A program made the position numbers and the translations under genes. This document shows positions 12,359-22,660 of a DNA stretch of 64,000 bases, piece after piece. The notes under the pieces were generated by a model, which saw only the letters and a list, made by a program, of their open reading frames with translations, was not told the DNA's origin and ran no database searches. Numbering within the stretch: position 1 is the stretch's first letter; each line of letters begins with the position of its first letter. Source of the stretch: Isoetes taiwanensis (taxonomy: Eukaryota; Streptophyta; Lycopodiopsida; Isoetales; Isoetaceae); contig JAJEKV010000013.1 of the NCBI GenBank assembly GCA_021234155.1, forward strand, positions 1,561,787 to 1,625,786, in the 5' to 3' direction.

Positions 12359-13858
12359 CTAGTTTACCACCAGAAATAAGTTTGCAGATAAACTTGACTC
12401 ATAATGCCAGCCAGGATACAAGTTGCACCAGCCAGGGCTGGAAGCAAAACCCATTGGGATACCCTTGACCTGTTTGAATACTCCATTATGCATTACTAGG
12501 AAACAATTATTTAATAGCCAGTTATTCAATTGAATAAACAGTGATTTATCCATCTTTTTCCATATTCTACTTTCAGGAGCTGTTTTCTTCCATTCCATTG
12601 TGATCTTTCCATCTGCTAAGATTTTATACCACATGTTAAAACTAGAGCGTCCTTTCTTTTTGAAATTCCAGGCCATACTGATAATATTTTCCATAACACT
12701 GCAAATACCATGTTCACCATTCAGTGGTATGTTTTCATAACATTTGGTTATATCCGCGACAAATACATTGCTTATTTTGGCAGGTAGATTACAAACAACA
12801 TCATAAGTGGAATTGACAATCCAAGCTGCTTTGATATTATCCTTTTGAAAGATATTAGCTGCACTGCATTTTTCGTAACAAATATTGGGCCATATATCCA
12901 ATATGAGATTAAGACCAGCTGCCACAATTGAGGCAGGAATAGAGAAGATTGTTTCATGTGCATTGGTGATCCACCTGTACTCAAACTTATGTGCTTTGAA
13001 AATCCCCAGAAGGTAAGGGAATTCAGTGCTAAAAATGTGTTCATCTCCAAGAAGATTTTCAATATCTCTTCGAATCTGTAATATAAGATCATCCCTAACA
13101 ATTGGGCAATTAATGAAATCATTACTTCTTAGTCTATTATTTGCCTCATTTCTAATATGAAATGGACATATAAAGACCGGGTTATTAGCTGCTTTGTCTA
13201 CCCCAGAGACATATATGTTGCTGATCAACCATTCCATATTTCTGACTACTGCATCATCCATAATTAAGAATTTTTTCCTGGATTTAATATTAGTATCAAC
13301 AAAGATCTTGGCAAGCTGCTCAACACCTTTAAAAATATCGATCTTGCATTGTTCAATGATAAGATCATCATATTCCATAAGAGAAAATCTGTGCACTTGA
13401 AAGAATTGTTCAATAGTAGTCCTCATTTCAGACAAATATTCCTCAATGGTAAAAGGATGGTCAGGGATAAAATTAAGACCAAAAGCAAACCAGTTCCTTA
13501 ATCCTTTGGAGTGGATAATATTCAAGTCAGTAGTACGAATGTGACCAATTCTTGGATCAATGAATTTCTGTAGTCTTGGAATATTACAAACACACTGAGG
13601 CTGTTCAGTACTAGTAAAGACAATTTTGGGTTTATAGAAGATATCCTTAAGATTATTTGTATATCTCCATCCAAAAACTGTGTTTTCCCAAATAACATTC
13701 CCTATATTTCCCAAAACTTTGTTTAGGACATTTTTGAAAACACTGGTATATGCAATCTTGTCAACAGCTTTAGAAAAATATGTTAAATGTACATATTTTC
13801 TGCTAGTTTTTTCCTTGATGACTTGTAATTTAAGTCTACCATCAACTCTGCGACACAA
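12359..13858 (-). CDS. PLE reverse transcriptase, N-terminal and palm part
   Basis: 499 residues. Around 120-135 is the segment KGLRNWFAFGLNFIPDHPF, like the conserved start of Penelope RTs. Near 280 is LLGIFKAHKFEYRWIT (RT1, the family's LPKIHK...RPI). The first catalytic Asp lies in FVADITKCYENIP near 368-378, and motif B is KGIPMGFASSPGWCNLY near 461-477. The frame is lost just after motif B; the YIDD motif continues in the next frame. No ATG begins this frame. Instead a good 3' splice site (TGACTTAACAG) ends at 13878, after which the frame is open, so I infer an upstream exon, probably the end of the 465-residue ORF. Confidence 0.82.
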   Translation of the reverse strand: MCRRVDGRLKLQVIKEKTSRKYVHLTYFSKAVDKIAYTSVFKNVLNKVLGNIGNVIWENTVFGWRYTNNLKDIFYKPKIVFTSTEQPQCVCNIPRLQKFIDPRIGHIRTTDLNIIHSKGLRNWFAFGLNFIPDHPFTIEEYLSEMRTTIEQFFQVHRFSLMEYDDLIIEQCKIDIFKGVEQLAKIFVDTNIKSRKKFLIMDDAVVRNMEWLISNIYVSGVDKAANNPVFICPFHIRNEANNRLRSNDFINCPIVRDDLILQIRRDIENLLGDEHIFSTEFPYLLGIFKAHKFEYRWITNAHETIFSIPASIVAAGLNLILDIWPNICYEKCSAANIFQKDNIKAAWIVNSTYDVVCNLPAKISNVFVADITKCYENIPLNGEHGICSVMENIISMAWNFKKKGRSSFNMWYKILADGKITMEWKKTAPESRIWKKMDKSLFIQLNNWLLNNCFLVMHNGVFKQVKGIPMGFASSPGWCNLYPGWHYESSLSANLFLVVN

Positions 13859-13877
13859 AATTCTTCTTTTCTGTTAA

Positions 13878-14069
13878 GTCACAGAAAAGTATTTCAGATA
13901 TTATATTTGAAAAATGGGGATAAAACCCATATGTATTAGGCATAAAAGCCTGAGTTACATGCTATGCATGCACAGTAAGTCATACAAAAAAACATACTAA
14001 ATCCGAGGATAAGGTAAGCAAAAAAAATACCTCTCATCCTTAAAAACTAATATTTGTGATGAGTAGATG
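13878..14069 (-). other. candidate intron of the PLE
   Basis: Between the unidentified ORF and the RT frame. Minus-strand donor options are ACA|GTACAT near 14069 or GAG|GTATTT near 14032; the acceptor is TTAACAG ending at 13878. The interval is T-rich on the minus strand and has stops in all frames. Introns have been reported in Penelope-like elements, so this is plausible, but it is inference from splice-site likeness only. Confidence 0.4.
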
Positions 14070-15554
14070 TACTGTAATGACATTTTTCATGAGCTTGGGT
14101 GGCCTTATGATTCCTGTAACTGTAAGCTGAGCCGGCTGGTTTCTCTTTTTAGCTTGGGCATACCCAAAGCTGTTATTGTCATGCAAGTGATCTAGTAAAA
14201 ACTTTTTTTCTTTGATAGTTTTTTCAATGATATCAACCATTCTGTGATTGCCAAATTCCTGTTTGAAATTGGTATTGCTATTTTCAGCAAGCTTATGAGT
14301 CATCTTAAACATGAGTTCACGAACCTTTAGATAGCCAATGTATGCCAGCACTACCTTTTTGATTGGGTCAGAAGCTAACCATCTGCACATGAAAGCAAAT
14401 CTCATTTGTACTACCTGCTCAGGCCATACTTTCTCCAAGTGGTTGAACATAAACCATACAATATGGTCAAACCATATGATGTTATCTGGACATTTCTCAT
14501 CAGTAACCTGTTCACAATTGCACTTGAAGTAAGGACAGAAAGTTCTCCAAATACGTTTAAGATAAAAGTCGATTCTCCTTTCATCAGTCTTGGCCATATG
14601 GCCCTTTTGTCCAATGTAAAGGGCAGTACCAATTAGACATTTCTTTTCAAGAAGTTCAATCTTGAATGGCAGTTCAATAGTGATTTTTCTGATATGTTTG
14701 TTGAAAGCCATAGCATCTTTTTCAGCTTTGGATACTTCCTCTGGAGTTAACCGAGCCAACATTATGAATGAGTCCTTACTAATAGGAGCAGTTACGCCAA
14801 GATTTTTGCTTTTCCAAAGGATTTGCTGGAATTGATCTCCATGCATTTCAATATTTCTGTTTGACATAATTGGAAAGCTGCCACAGTTGAACAGATTAAG
14901 CTCCTTAAGGCTGTACTTGTCCAATTCCTCCCTTAACTTATCCTCAGTAGAACTTTCAATGATAGTATCCAGAACAGGTGTAACCAAATGGTTATTATCC
15001 AAATCATCGATATCAAAAAGACAATTATTCAAAGATACTTCCACCTCATCAATTTTATCTTCAATAATCTGAGCAGCTTTACCAATAGGGGTGTAAGTGT
15101 ACCTCAATGAATTCTGTTTTTCCAAGGCAGTTAACCCTTTGATGAAGGCTAGTAAGTCATGCATATCCTTACTATCAGCATTAATGTGAGCACTAGGCAG
15201 TGCTTTGTAAGTGTCAATAATCAGATCATGACATTTCCCATAATCAGCATCTTTGAATTTTGAAACCAGTCCCAGCATATTATTAAAGCCAAGAAAAAGA
15301 ACTGCAGATAGCTCACCTTCAGCCAGTGTGCTTTCCTTACATATCAGTAGATTATGTACCTCAGAAAGCCTAATGCATGACATAACAGCTTGTACTGCCT
15401 TGTTAGGAGCCATAATACCAGCAGTAGCATAACCCAACTTAGCAAACTCGGGGAGCCATTCGGGCCTTCCCTCAACATGATTCTGGTGATTAGTTTGCAG
15501 AATATGATCAGACTGATTACCACATCCAGCAGAATACTTGTGATTGTTTGCTTC
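14040..15554 (-). CDS. unidentified PLE-associated protein (at least 465 residues)
   Basis: Open from a 3' splice-site-like TTTGCTTATAG that ends at 15555; the first in-frame Met is in GIMAPNKAVQ, so there is no convincing ATG at the exon start. The protein is mixed alpha-helical in appearance with charged stretches; a Cys cluster CPYFKCNCEQVTDEKCPD near 305-322 might bind metal. No RT, nuclease, helicase or protease motif is recognised. Its position between the SAP-like exon and the RT, in the same orientation, argues that it is the element's ORF1 or the N-terminal part of one spliced polyprotein. The complete lack of internal stops over 1.5 kb indicates real coding. Confidence 0.65.
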   Translation of the reverse strand, partial: EANNHKYSAGCGNQSDHILQTNHQNHVEGRPEWLPEFAKLGYATAGIMAPNKAVQAVMSCIRLSEVHNLLICKESTLAEGELSAVLFLGFNNMLGLVSKFKDADYGKCHDLIIDTYKALPSAHINADSKDMHDLLAFIKGLTALEKQNSLRYTYTPIGKAAQIIEDKIDEVEVSLNNCLFDIDDLDNNHLVTPVLDTIIESSTEDKLREELDKYSLKELNLFNCGSFPIMSNRNIEMHGDQFQQILWKSKNLGVTAPISKDSFIMLARLTPEEVSKAEKDAMAFNKHIRKITIELPFKIELLEKKCLIGTALYIGQKGHMAKTDERRIDFYLKRIWRTFCPYFKCNCEQVTDEKCPDNIIWFDHIVWFMFNHLEKVWPEQVVQMRFAFMCRWLASDPIKKVVLAYIGYLKVRELMFKMTHKLAENSNTNFKQEFGNHRMVDIIEKTIKEKKFLLDHLHDNNSFGYAQAKKRNQPAQLTVTGIIRPPKLMKNVITVHLLITNISF

Positions 15555-16917
15555 CTATAAGCAAAATTAAAATAATAAGTTCAACCAATAAGTCAACTGA
15601 AAAATTACAGAAAACCTATAGAAAGTCTATAGTAAGTCTATAGTAGGTCTATAGTAGGTCCCAAAGGAACTCTAAAGCCCCACCCGGTAAAACCCGGTGA
15701 TCCAAAGTGGGGTAATATATAAACCAGCCTAGCCTAAAACCTTAAGTTACAACCGGACATCCAAGAAGCCCTAGACTAACTAATTAGGACAAGCTGGATT
15801 TATTGGATCCTAAACAGAAAGCCTTAGAGATCATGGGACCATCATAAAATACCTTAAAAGCTGTGATGTAAAAATACAACTTCAGATTATCCTAACCCAA
15901 TAAAATGATTTATGTATTAATTGTAACAAAACCATGTTCTGACAATCTTTGAGTTTATTTAAAATACATTCATAAAGCAAGTCTTAAAAAAGTAGGCTAA
16001 GCAAATGAAACTAAGTTAAGTTGTAACATTCAAACATATAGTAGACACTAAATGAATAAACCATTTTACTTTTCGAGTAAAACAAAATGTTATTATGCTT
16101 AATCAATAAGGCATAAAAAATGTTTTAATAATAACAAAGACAATAATTCGCAATGTATAACATGAGTCAACAAAAGCTTAAGAAATGTACCCTGATATTA
16201 TCCCAGCTCGAATCCATATTAGCACAGTAATAAGAGTAAAATCTTACCAGTAGTATTGATTAAACAAAGGAATAAGTAGTTCATTTAATCCAAAAGCATT
16301 CTTCAAGCACCCATGCACAAAGCAAAATGCAGGAGAAGAGAGCTCGGTTACCTGCAGCAAATAGCATTAATTAGCCAAAAGAGGTAAAAACACTAATGCT
16401 AAGTAAGCAATGAACTCTCTTGGCATTTCTGCCCTTTACCAGCTGATTTAAAGGAGATATTCACAATTTACATATAGACAAAAGTTACTGAGGTTAGCAG
16501 CACATTCAACTGAAAATAACTAAAATCTGCAGACATAAACTAGGATCAATGTTACATTAGATGATAGAAACAATCTGCTGAGAGAACCTTGGATCAAGGC
16601 CAATTTTAGAGAAGATCAGGTGAAATAAACCTACATCAATGTTAGAAGGGAGCAGCAGCATTAAACCAAGCACCTAGTCATTTAGGATAATTATACTTTA
16701 TCCAGTATCTAATGTCTAAAAAATTACAGACATGTAGTTCGAGCATAAATGTTGCCATAGACCAATTTAATGACTACTTGTGCCAATAATATAACCATGC
16801 AAAATGAGATGCATCTGATACTAAGAATCATCATCCATATGCCAGAACATGACACAATTGCTGATAGCAAATTTAGTGGTTCATAAACCAGCATTCTAAC
16901 AGTATAATGGTAGGAAC
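15555..16917 (-). other. candidate 1.36-kb intron of the PLE
   Basis: Minus-strand donor CAG|GTTCCT with the exon ending at 16918 and acceptor TTATAG ending at 15555. The interval has stops in all frames and includes the right repeat's left boundary at about 15716-15721. Near 15610-15660 the string CTATAGTAAGT/CTATAGTAGGT is repeated about four times at 10-13 bp spacing. The donor is not a strong consensus. Confidence 0.3.
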
Positions 16918-18684
16918 CTGATTTAATTGTACTCCATCATCCGAATCTTCATCTATATCAGAGTCGAGCAACCACCTCCACATTATTATCGGGTATACCC
17001 AACCGATTTGGAGACATTCCCACATGGATTCAAACTGGCATTGAACTTGGATTCAAACTTGGATTGGACTTGGGATGAACTTTGTAATACCGGCATCACT
17101 TTTTGGCCCCTATTAGGATCCAACCCATTGGCTTTGCACAATTCAATCAATTGTGCCTTAGTAGGTGAGGATTATTGTGCTCACGCCATTCCTTCCGAGG
17201 AACTCAATAAGTTTAGCCCTGGTTTGCCCTTATTGCGCACCCTCCTGGGTGGCCCAGCCTTACTCATGTCGAGGTGTAATTTGAGGAATACTGAACATAT
17301 TAAATAGCCCGAGGGGTTTAACCCCAATTCAACTTCAACCAAGCTTTACCGCTATAAGTTAAAATTACAAGAAGTTTAAGGAAAAAGTTCCTAACTGTTT
17401 TACTGTCTTGATCAATCCGGACTGCCCCGTAGATCATTTGCATGCAAATGCATATCGTGAGGGACACGCCATCCCTAATCGATTAGGGATCCAGATCAAC
17501 AAAAGGCGATCGAGCGAAGGCGGTATGAGACAATGCCCTTCATTAGGGTTTGTTAACATTTTAGGGTTGGCTTACGATTTGGTCGTTCCTAGCTGGAAAT
17601 GTTAGGAATAAAAAATAATTTAACCTTGGACGTAATTGAGACAATAGCCACTAAATTAAAAAAAGTGCTACCCACATGTTAATATACCATTATGCCCTTA
17701 TATCTAGGGCCAAAATTCATAACAAAACCATAACTGCCTACTTCCCATTTTCTCTAGTGATTGAAAACATGTCTACCCCAAGCAATTTTTACCACCATTA
17801 GGCTGAAATATCTTAAATTTTAAACCATCAATAACATGCCCATGAAAACCAGGGTATATGATTCGAGCTCAAAGCATTGTAGAATGATTTGATAAATAAT
17901 TCAGTAATTATTTAAATGGTAGGGAGAGAGAACTAACCTTTACATAGAATTACTGTCACATCCAGGACCAATACCATTACTGTTTAATATATGGGTTAAC
18001 CTATTATTTCAAGAGAACAAGTTAATGATAACAACATGTTTGCAATGTCCAAAACCCTAAATATACAATGATCATCTTATCTTAAACCATTGTTGGTTAA
18101 TGCTTGGGTAAACAAGTTAATGACACCAACATGTTAACATATGTTAACACATGTTGATGTTATACCTGTAAATGCTTGGGTCATAGAGATACCCTGATCC
18201 CCTTATCTTTTCAAGACAATTTCGCTTATTTGGTCAAGGCCATTGTTGGATATGTATGAAAAAATTCAAACAATTGTTGGTTAATGCCTGGGTTAACAAG
18301 TTAATGATAATAACATGTTGTAATGTCCAAAGCCCTAGAGTTACAATGATCCTCTTATCATATCTAGGCAAATTAGCCTATTTGGTCAAGGCCATTATTG
18401 GATATGTATGAAAAGACTTAAAATATTGTTGGTTAATGCTTGGGTTAACCAATTTCAAGAGAACAAGTTAGTGACCACAATATGTTACAATGTCCAGAGT
18501 ACCAGAGATACAATGATCCCCTTATCTTAAACCATGTAACCCCAACATATTAATTTACCTGCCCTATACAGGTCCATGTAATTTGTCCATAGACCACCAT
18601 TGATACTTAGAACATAAAAACACCAGGATTATAGGATAGGAATTAATCCATAGAGGGAACTAATGCTAATGAATAGAGTAAAAT

Positions 18685-18688
<4 letters not shown>
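15716..18688 (-). repeat. right copy of the 2.97-kb PLE flanking repeat (pLTR-like)
   Basis: Pairs with 6905-9867. The right-hand 1.1 kb is almost base-identical to the left copy. The differences elsewhere sit overwhelmingly at CAG/CTG sites (for example 15938-15953 against 7119-7133, and TTTCGAG at 16071-16077 against TTTCAGAG at 7253-7260). Beyond the SAP-like remnant it has no further coding signal. Confidence 0.85.
16875..17267 (-). pseudogene. SAP-like ORF of the PLE repeat (right copy, broken)
   Basis: This is the counterpart of the 131-residue ORF at 8059-8454, at an offset of about 8.81 kb. The start ATG is kept at 17267-17265, but several one- to three-base differences at CTG/CAG positions break the frame (for example GTAGGTGAGG against GTAGGCTGAGG). 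Because the differences follow the suspected base-calling signature, the gene may be intact in reality; it is the copy properly placed to be the first exon of the complete element. Confidence 0.5.

Positions 18689-18769
<81 letters not shown>
18689..18769. repeat. (TA)n microsatellite at the right border of the PLE
   Basis: About 40 TA units, then TTTTCAAATTTG. It mirrors the tract at 6767-6904 on the other side of the tandem PLE pair. Confidence 0.95.
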
Positions 18770-18772
<3 letters not shown>

Positions 18773-19109
18773 CAAATTTGAAATTCGATTTGAAAACTGC
18801 GTACGCGAAACCTTTTAAACCGCACATGCGAAAAGCTTTTTCGTCTGTGAAATAGTATAAAATGGCGTCTGGCGATTACAAAAAAATAATAATAATAAAA
18901 TAAAATAAAATTATCGCGCGGTTTTTTGTTTTTGCAAGATGAAAAAAACTTTCAGCGTCTGTGTTTAGGAGGTTTCGCGTTTTTTTCCCGGCTGGCAACT
19001 AAAAAATACGTTAAATACATTTTTTTTCAAAAAAATACATATTTTTTAACTTTATACGACAGGAATTTAGTTTTCGTACGTACAGAACCTATCCCTGGCT
19101 CGAACTAAC
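18770..19109. other. no gene recognised
   Basis: AT-rich, with an (AATAA)-like simple stretch near 18880-18910. Nothing coding is supported. Confidence 0.4.
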
Positions 19110-19695
19110 ACTTTTCGAGTTTGACATATAACCCACGTTCACGAAGCTTCTAGAGAACCTGTCGAACATGCCTTTCATGCTCTTCAAACGTCTTAGAATA
19201 AATAAGAATTTCATCCAAATAGATAATAACAAAGATGTCTAAGAACTCCTGGAAGACATCATTGGCCATATGTTTGAATACTGCTGGGGTATTGGTAAGC
19301 TCAAAAGGCCTAACTATGTACTCGAAGTGGCCATACTGAGTATGAAATGCGGTCTTTCACTCATCATCCTCTTGGATCCAGATGAGATTGTAGACACCCC
19401 GAAGATCAATCTTTGTAAAATAGCATTCACCATGGAGCTGCTCCAACAACTCTGGAATTAGCGGAAGCGGATGGCGATTAGGTACTGTAATCTTGTTGAG
19501 GCCACGATAATTAATGACGAGGCACGGAGAATCGTCCTTCTTTTTGACAAAGAATATGGGTGCTCCAGCCGGGGACTGAGAATGTCGAATGAAGCGCGTA
19601 ACTAGATTATCCTCAATATAATCTCGCAAAACCCTCAATAGGAGATAGATCATATATTGGACCATATGGCGGCATTGTTTTGGGCTATAAATCAA
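19110..19695 (-). pseudogene. Ty3/gypsy reverse transcriptase fragment
   Basis: The segment 19695-19357 reads [19 protein letters not shown], then [20 protein letters not shown] and [15 protein letters not shown], which are the classical gypsy RT motifs 1-3. After a frame change, 19356-19110 continues with [24 protein letters not shown] (YxDD altered to YLDE) and [13 protein letters not shown]. Damage to the catalytic DD and the frame break argue against activity. Confidence 0.75.
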
Positions 19696-20434
19696 TATGG
19701 ATAATGCTCTTGGAGTTTGCTGGCCTTGATTTTATCAATTAGAGAGATCGCCATATTTGTCTGGAAGCAGTAGAGCAGGATTCATTAGTGCAGAGCTAGC
19801 TGACGGATGAACCTGGATTGCAAATATTGAACTTGGATCCTGCCTTCCAAATTTAATAAACTCGTGAAGAGAAATCTTCGAGATATGAAATTGAAGGCAT
19901 AAAGAAGCATCCATCGAAACAGGAGCTGGAGCTGGAACGGGAACTGGAAGAAGGACTAGAGCTTAGACACGATCTCGAATATGGGCAAAATATGGGGCAT
20001 GAACTAGAGCAGAGACAAGAACCGAATCAGGACATGGAGCAAAATCAGGAACTAGAACATCAGCAAGAACAGAATCAGGAGCACATGATACTGCGCGAAC
20101 TGAAGTAGATGTTTGTGCAGAGGTCTTGACTGCATATGAATTGGGACTAGAGCTAGGACCAGCAAACCGAAAAGATTTAGTACGCTAATTAATCTGAGGA
20201 TTATGTAGTCAAGGCAGACCCAAGATTACTGGCGCATGTGGCTAGTGATGAGATTGAAGGAAATATTACAAGGAGCTCCCTCGAACAACACCCGAAGAGG
20301 TGCAATGCAATAAAAAATTCCTTACTGACCTTGTCAGAAGGAATAAGCCCTTCACTACACGTGGGGCGAGTCTGAGGGATAGCAGCCAGTCGTCGAGATT
20401 CCAACTATTCGGGCGAGCTCCTAAAGTTTTCCGA

Positions 20435-20692
20435 CTAATTTGGGCACTTAACGGGACAATCACGAGTGATATGGCCAGCCCCACCACAATAGAGGCTGAG
20501 GTTAGCCTCTCTCTGACATTGTTTCTTGGCCGCAGACAAGAGCCCTCGAACCACACGGTCAATCTGCATATGTACTGGGCCATCTAATGTAGGCAATGCA
20601 GACGCTGTTGTGACTATGGGGGCTCGCAGAATTAGGGAAATAGACTGATTTTGTCTTTCTTGCCTACGCTCAAAAAGACGGTTATCACACAA
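20435..20692 (-). pseudogene. gag C-terminal region with a defective zinc knuckle
   Basis: The frame contains LSLYCGGAGHITRDCPVK: the C-X4-H-X4-C part of a CCHC knuckle is kept but the first Cys is Ser. It lies downstream of the gag core of element D in the correct order for a gypsy gag-pol. Confidence 0.6.
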
Positions 20693-20798
20693 CGAACGAC
20701 AAACCTGATAGCTTCATCCAGGGTTCTGGGATCCTCTATGGTCAGCAGCATATCCTTCACATCATCAAGAAGCCCTCTTTGGAAACAATCCCGAAGGG

Positions 20799-21155
20799 CT
20801 ACATCATCTCAGGCCATATATATGGCAATCTGTCAAAACTCAGAGGCGTAAACTGAAGCCAGACGAGAACCTTGCCTGAGGTTGCCAAGCTTGAAATTTG
20901 TTGTGCGATGTCGATCGATGTCTCAAAACACGCCTCAAATACAGCAGTGAACGCAGCAAAGTTCTGTAACTTGGGGGCCTCCCTCTCCAGCAAGGGGGTA
21001 AGCCAAATCAAACCTGGCCCAGAAAGTAGGAAGCCAACTAGCCCGACTTGTTCATGATCCATGGGATACCTGTGAGGATGGAGCCGAATAACCAGTCGAA
21101 TTTGATTCAAGAAACCCCGAAGCTTGGATCTAGTACCATCAAATTTTTTTGGCAA
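20799..21155 (-). pseudogene. Ty3/gypsy gag core (element D)
   Basis: Begins PKKFDGTRSKLRGFLNQIRL and continues with GLVGFLLSGPGLIWLTPLLE, the pattern of chromovirus-type Gag (P..FDG....L..FL.Q, then L.G.A..W...L). It forms the capsid-like core of the element's particles. The frame then degenerates towards the zinc knuckle. Confidence 0.65.
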
Positions 21156-21552
21156 GCTAATCTTAGAGACTGATGGCCTCCTCCCAGAGCTAGAGGCTGA
21201 TTTATGAGATGCAACCCATTCTCTGAATCTTTATTGTCCAATTGCATGCTTGAGTAAGCTGCTGAACTTGTTGTAATAAGGTCGAAACCTCCTCCATAGA
21301 GATGAAAATCATCAAGTATGAGCAAACAAAAATGTTTAGGATCAGAAACAGGCAAGAACTGGTAAGAGATTCTGGTTCATATTGTCATAAACCTATACGA
21401 AAACAAGAGAAATACGTGAAAGATATGCCAAGAAATACGTCAAGAACGAAGAAGAATCTGATACATAATGAGGAATGGCTCGACGGCAAGCAAGAATACA
21501 AGATATATGTCTAGTAGGCTCAAGACTGGCGTTGAACTGGAATATCAGGCCC

Positions 21553-21561
21553 CTTTATATA
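21553..21561 (-). promoter_or_regulatory. TATA box upstream of element D gag
   Basis: The minus strand reads TATATAAAG about 400 bp upstream of the gag core. Position and orientation fit the LTR promoter of the decayed element. Confidence 0.4.
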
Positions 21562-21639
21562 CTGGAAAGGGCCCCTTTGCCATACAGATTCATGTGAAAT
21601 ATATCCATCAAATTCTGGAATATTTTAGAACCTCCTAGA

Positions 21640-21732
21640 CATTAGTTGAAGAAAGATGTGAACTTCGTAGAGGTGCTTGACTTGCAACTAGAAGGTTGTG
21701 AGTTCAAAACTTACTTTGTGCAACTACTTTTT
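21640..21732 (+). repeat. tRNA-like fragment with pol III terminator-like T run
   Basis: TAGAGGTGCTTGACTTGCAA, then a GGTTGTGAGTTCAAAAC string, resembles the D arm to T arm of a tRNA with a box-B-like GAGTTCAAAAC, and T6 follows at about 21728. A recognisable box A is missing, so this is a weak call for a tRNA-derived SINE fragment. Confidence 0.3.
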
Positions 21733-22660
21733 TGCATCCGTATGACAACCATCTTTTGTACATATATATAATGCTCGTATGATACAAATACATGTATGGT
21801 CGCATTAGGGATGTTAGTTCTTGATTTTCATAGAGTTTGATCGTTATAGTTTTCTCCGTATGTTGTTAGTATGTTGATTTTTCAGATTTTTTAAGTGCTC
21901 TTATTATGGTCGTAGTTTGTTGATTGTGTTTGATCTTCGTGTCTTCTTCGTATGATGTGTTCCATTTGTTCCACAGTCTAGATATTTCTTATTTGTTCAT
22001 CGTGGTTAGTTTGAGCCTTCATTACTTCAGTGGCCTCTTTTTCCCACAATATCCTAAGTTCTTTGTTTGTTCTATCTATCTATCTATCCATCTAACCTTT
22101 GCCGCCTCTTTATTCATTTTTCTTTCTTAGTTCTTTCCCATTGCTTTCACTTTTTCGCCTCTCGAGGCAGATTTTGATTGGGTTCGAGGTAGATTTCTCT
22201 TTTGGTCAGATGTTGGTAGTTGTGCATAAGGACCTTTCCCTAGAATGCAACGGTTCTATTCAGATATGAACAGAACCATCATTCTAGGGTAAGTGATGAC
22301 ATCTTTGGCTCTAATCTTCTTTGGAATAAGGCTTCTTTGGCTCTCTTCTCTATAATATTCCTATTGGTTCTCCCATTCTACATCACATTTCCTTTGAGCT
22401 GTATTTGTTGGCCTTGGTGTGGGAATCCCTTCCCCCCTCTCCCGTTTCTTTCTCTGTTTGACATATGTGTAGTAGTGATGATGGCTTGCATTTCCATAGG
22501 TTTAATTGTTTGGTCATTCAGCATTGTTTACCTTTTCTGCTTCGGGGTCATATCTTGATTTGTTTTCATGCCAAGACTATTTTGGTTGGCATATGTAGGT
22601 CTACCTATTGGGCTCATTATCTTTCAAGCATAGAATATGTAGCAAAATAACAGGGGGTTC
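21733..22660. other. T-rich spacer, no gene recognised
   Basis: Contains a short (TCTA)n microsatellite near 22075-22092. The short open frames here are T-rich hydrophobic noise. No family resemblance is seen. Confidence 0.4.

Larger units (their letters stand above)
9931..18688 (-). mobile_element. Penelope-like retroelement, complete copy (inferred extent)
   Basis: The extent is inferred: the right edge is the (TA)n-bordered end of the repeat at 18688 and the left edge is the (TA)n at 9930. Reading on the minus strand: the pLTR with SAP-like exon, a candidate 1.36-kb intron, an unidentified protein of at least 465 residues, a candidate intron of roughly 200 bases, and a reverse transcriptase. 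No LTR ends (TG...CA), integrase or protease is present. The RT motifs are of the Penelope type. I found no GIY-YIG endonuclease in any frame by eye, so it may be an endonuclease-lacking type. The leftmost 1.9 kb holds plus-strand B3-like fragments and may be flanking DNA rather than element. Confidence 0.6.
19110..21570 (-). mobile_element. decayed Ty3/gypsy retrotransposon (element D)
   Basis: Minus-strand order: TATA box (21553-21561), gag (21155-20799), zinc knuckle (about 20500), then a protease region too eroded to place, then reverse transcriptase (19695-19110). Many frame breaks. No LTR pair was seen, so the element is a fragment ending within RT at the left. Confidence 0.7.
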
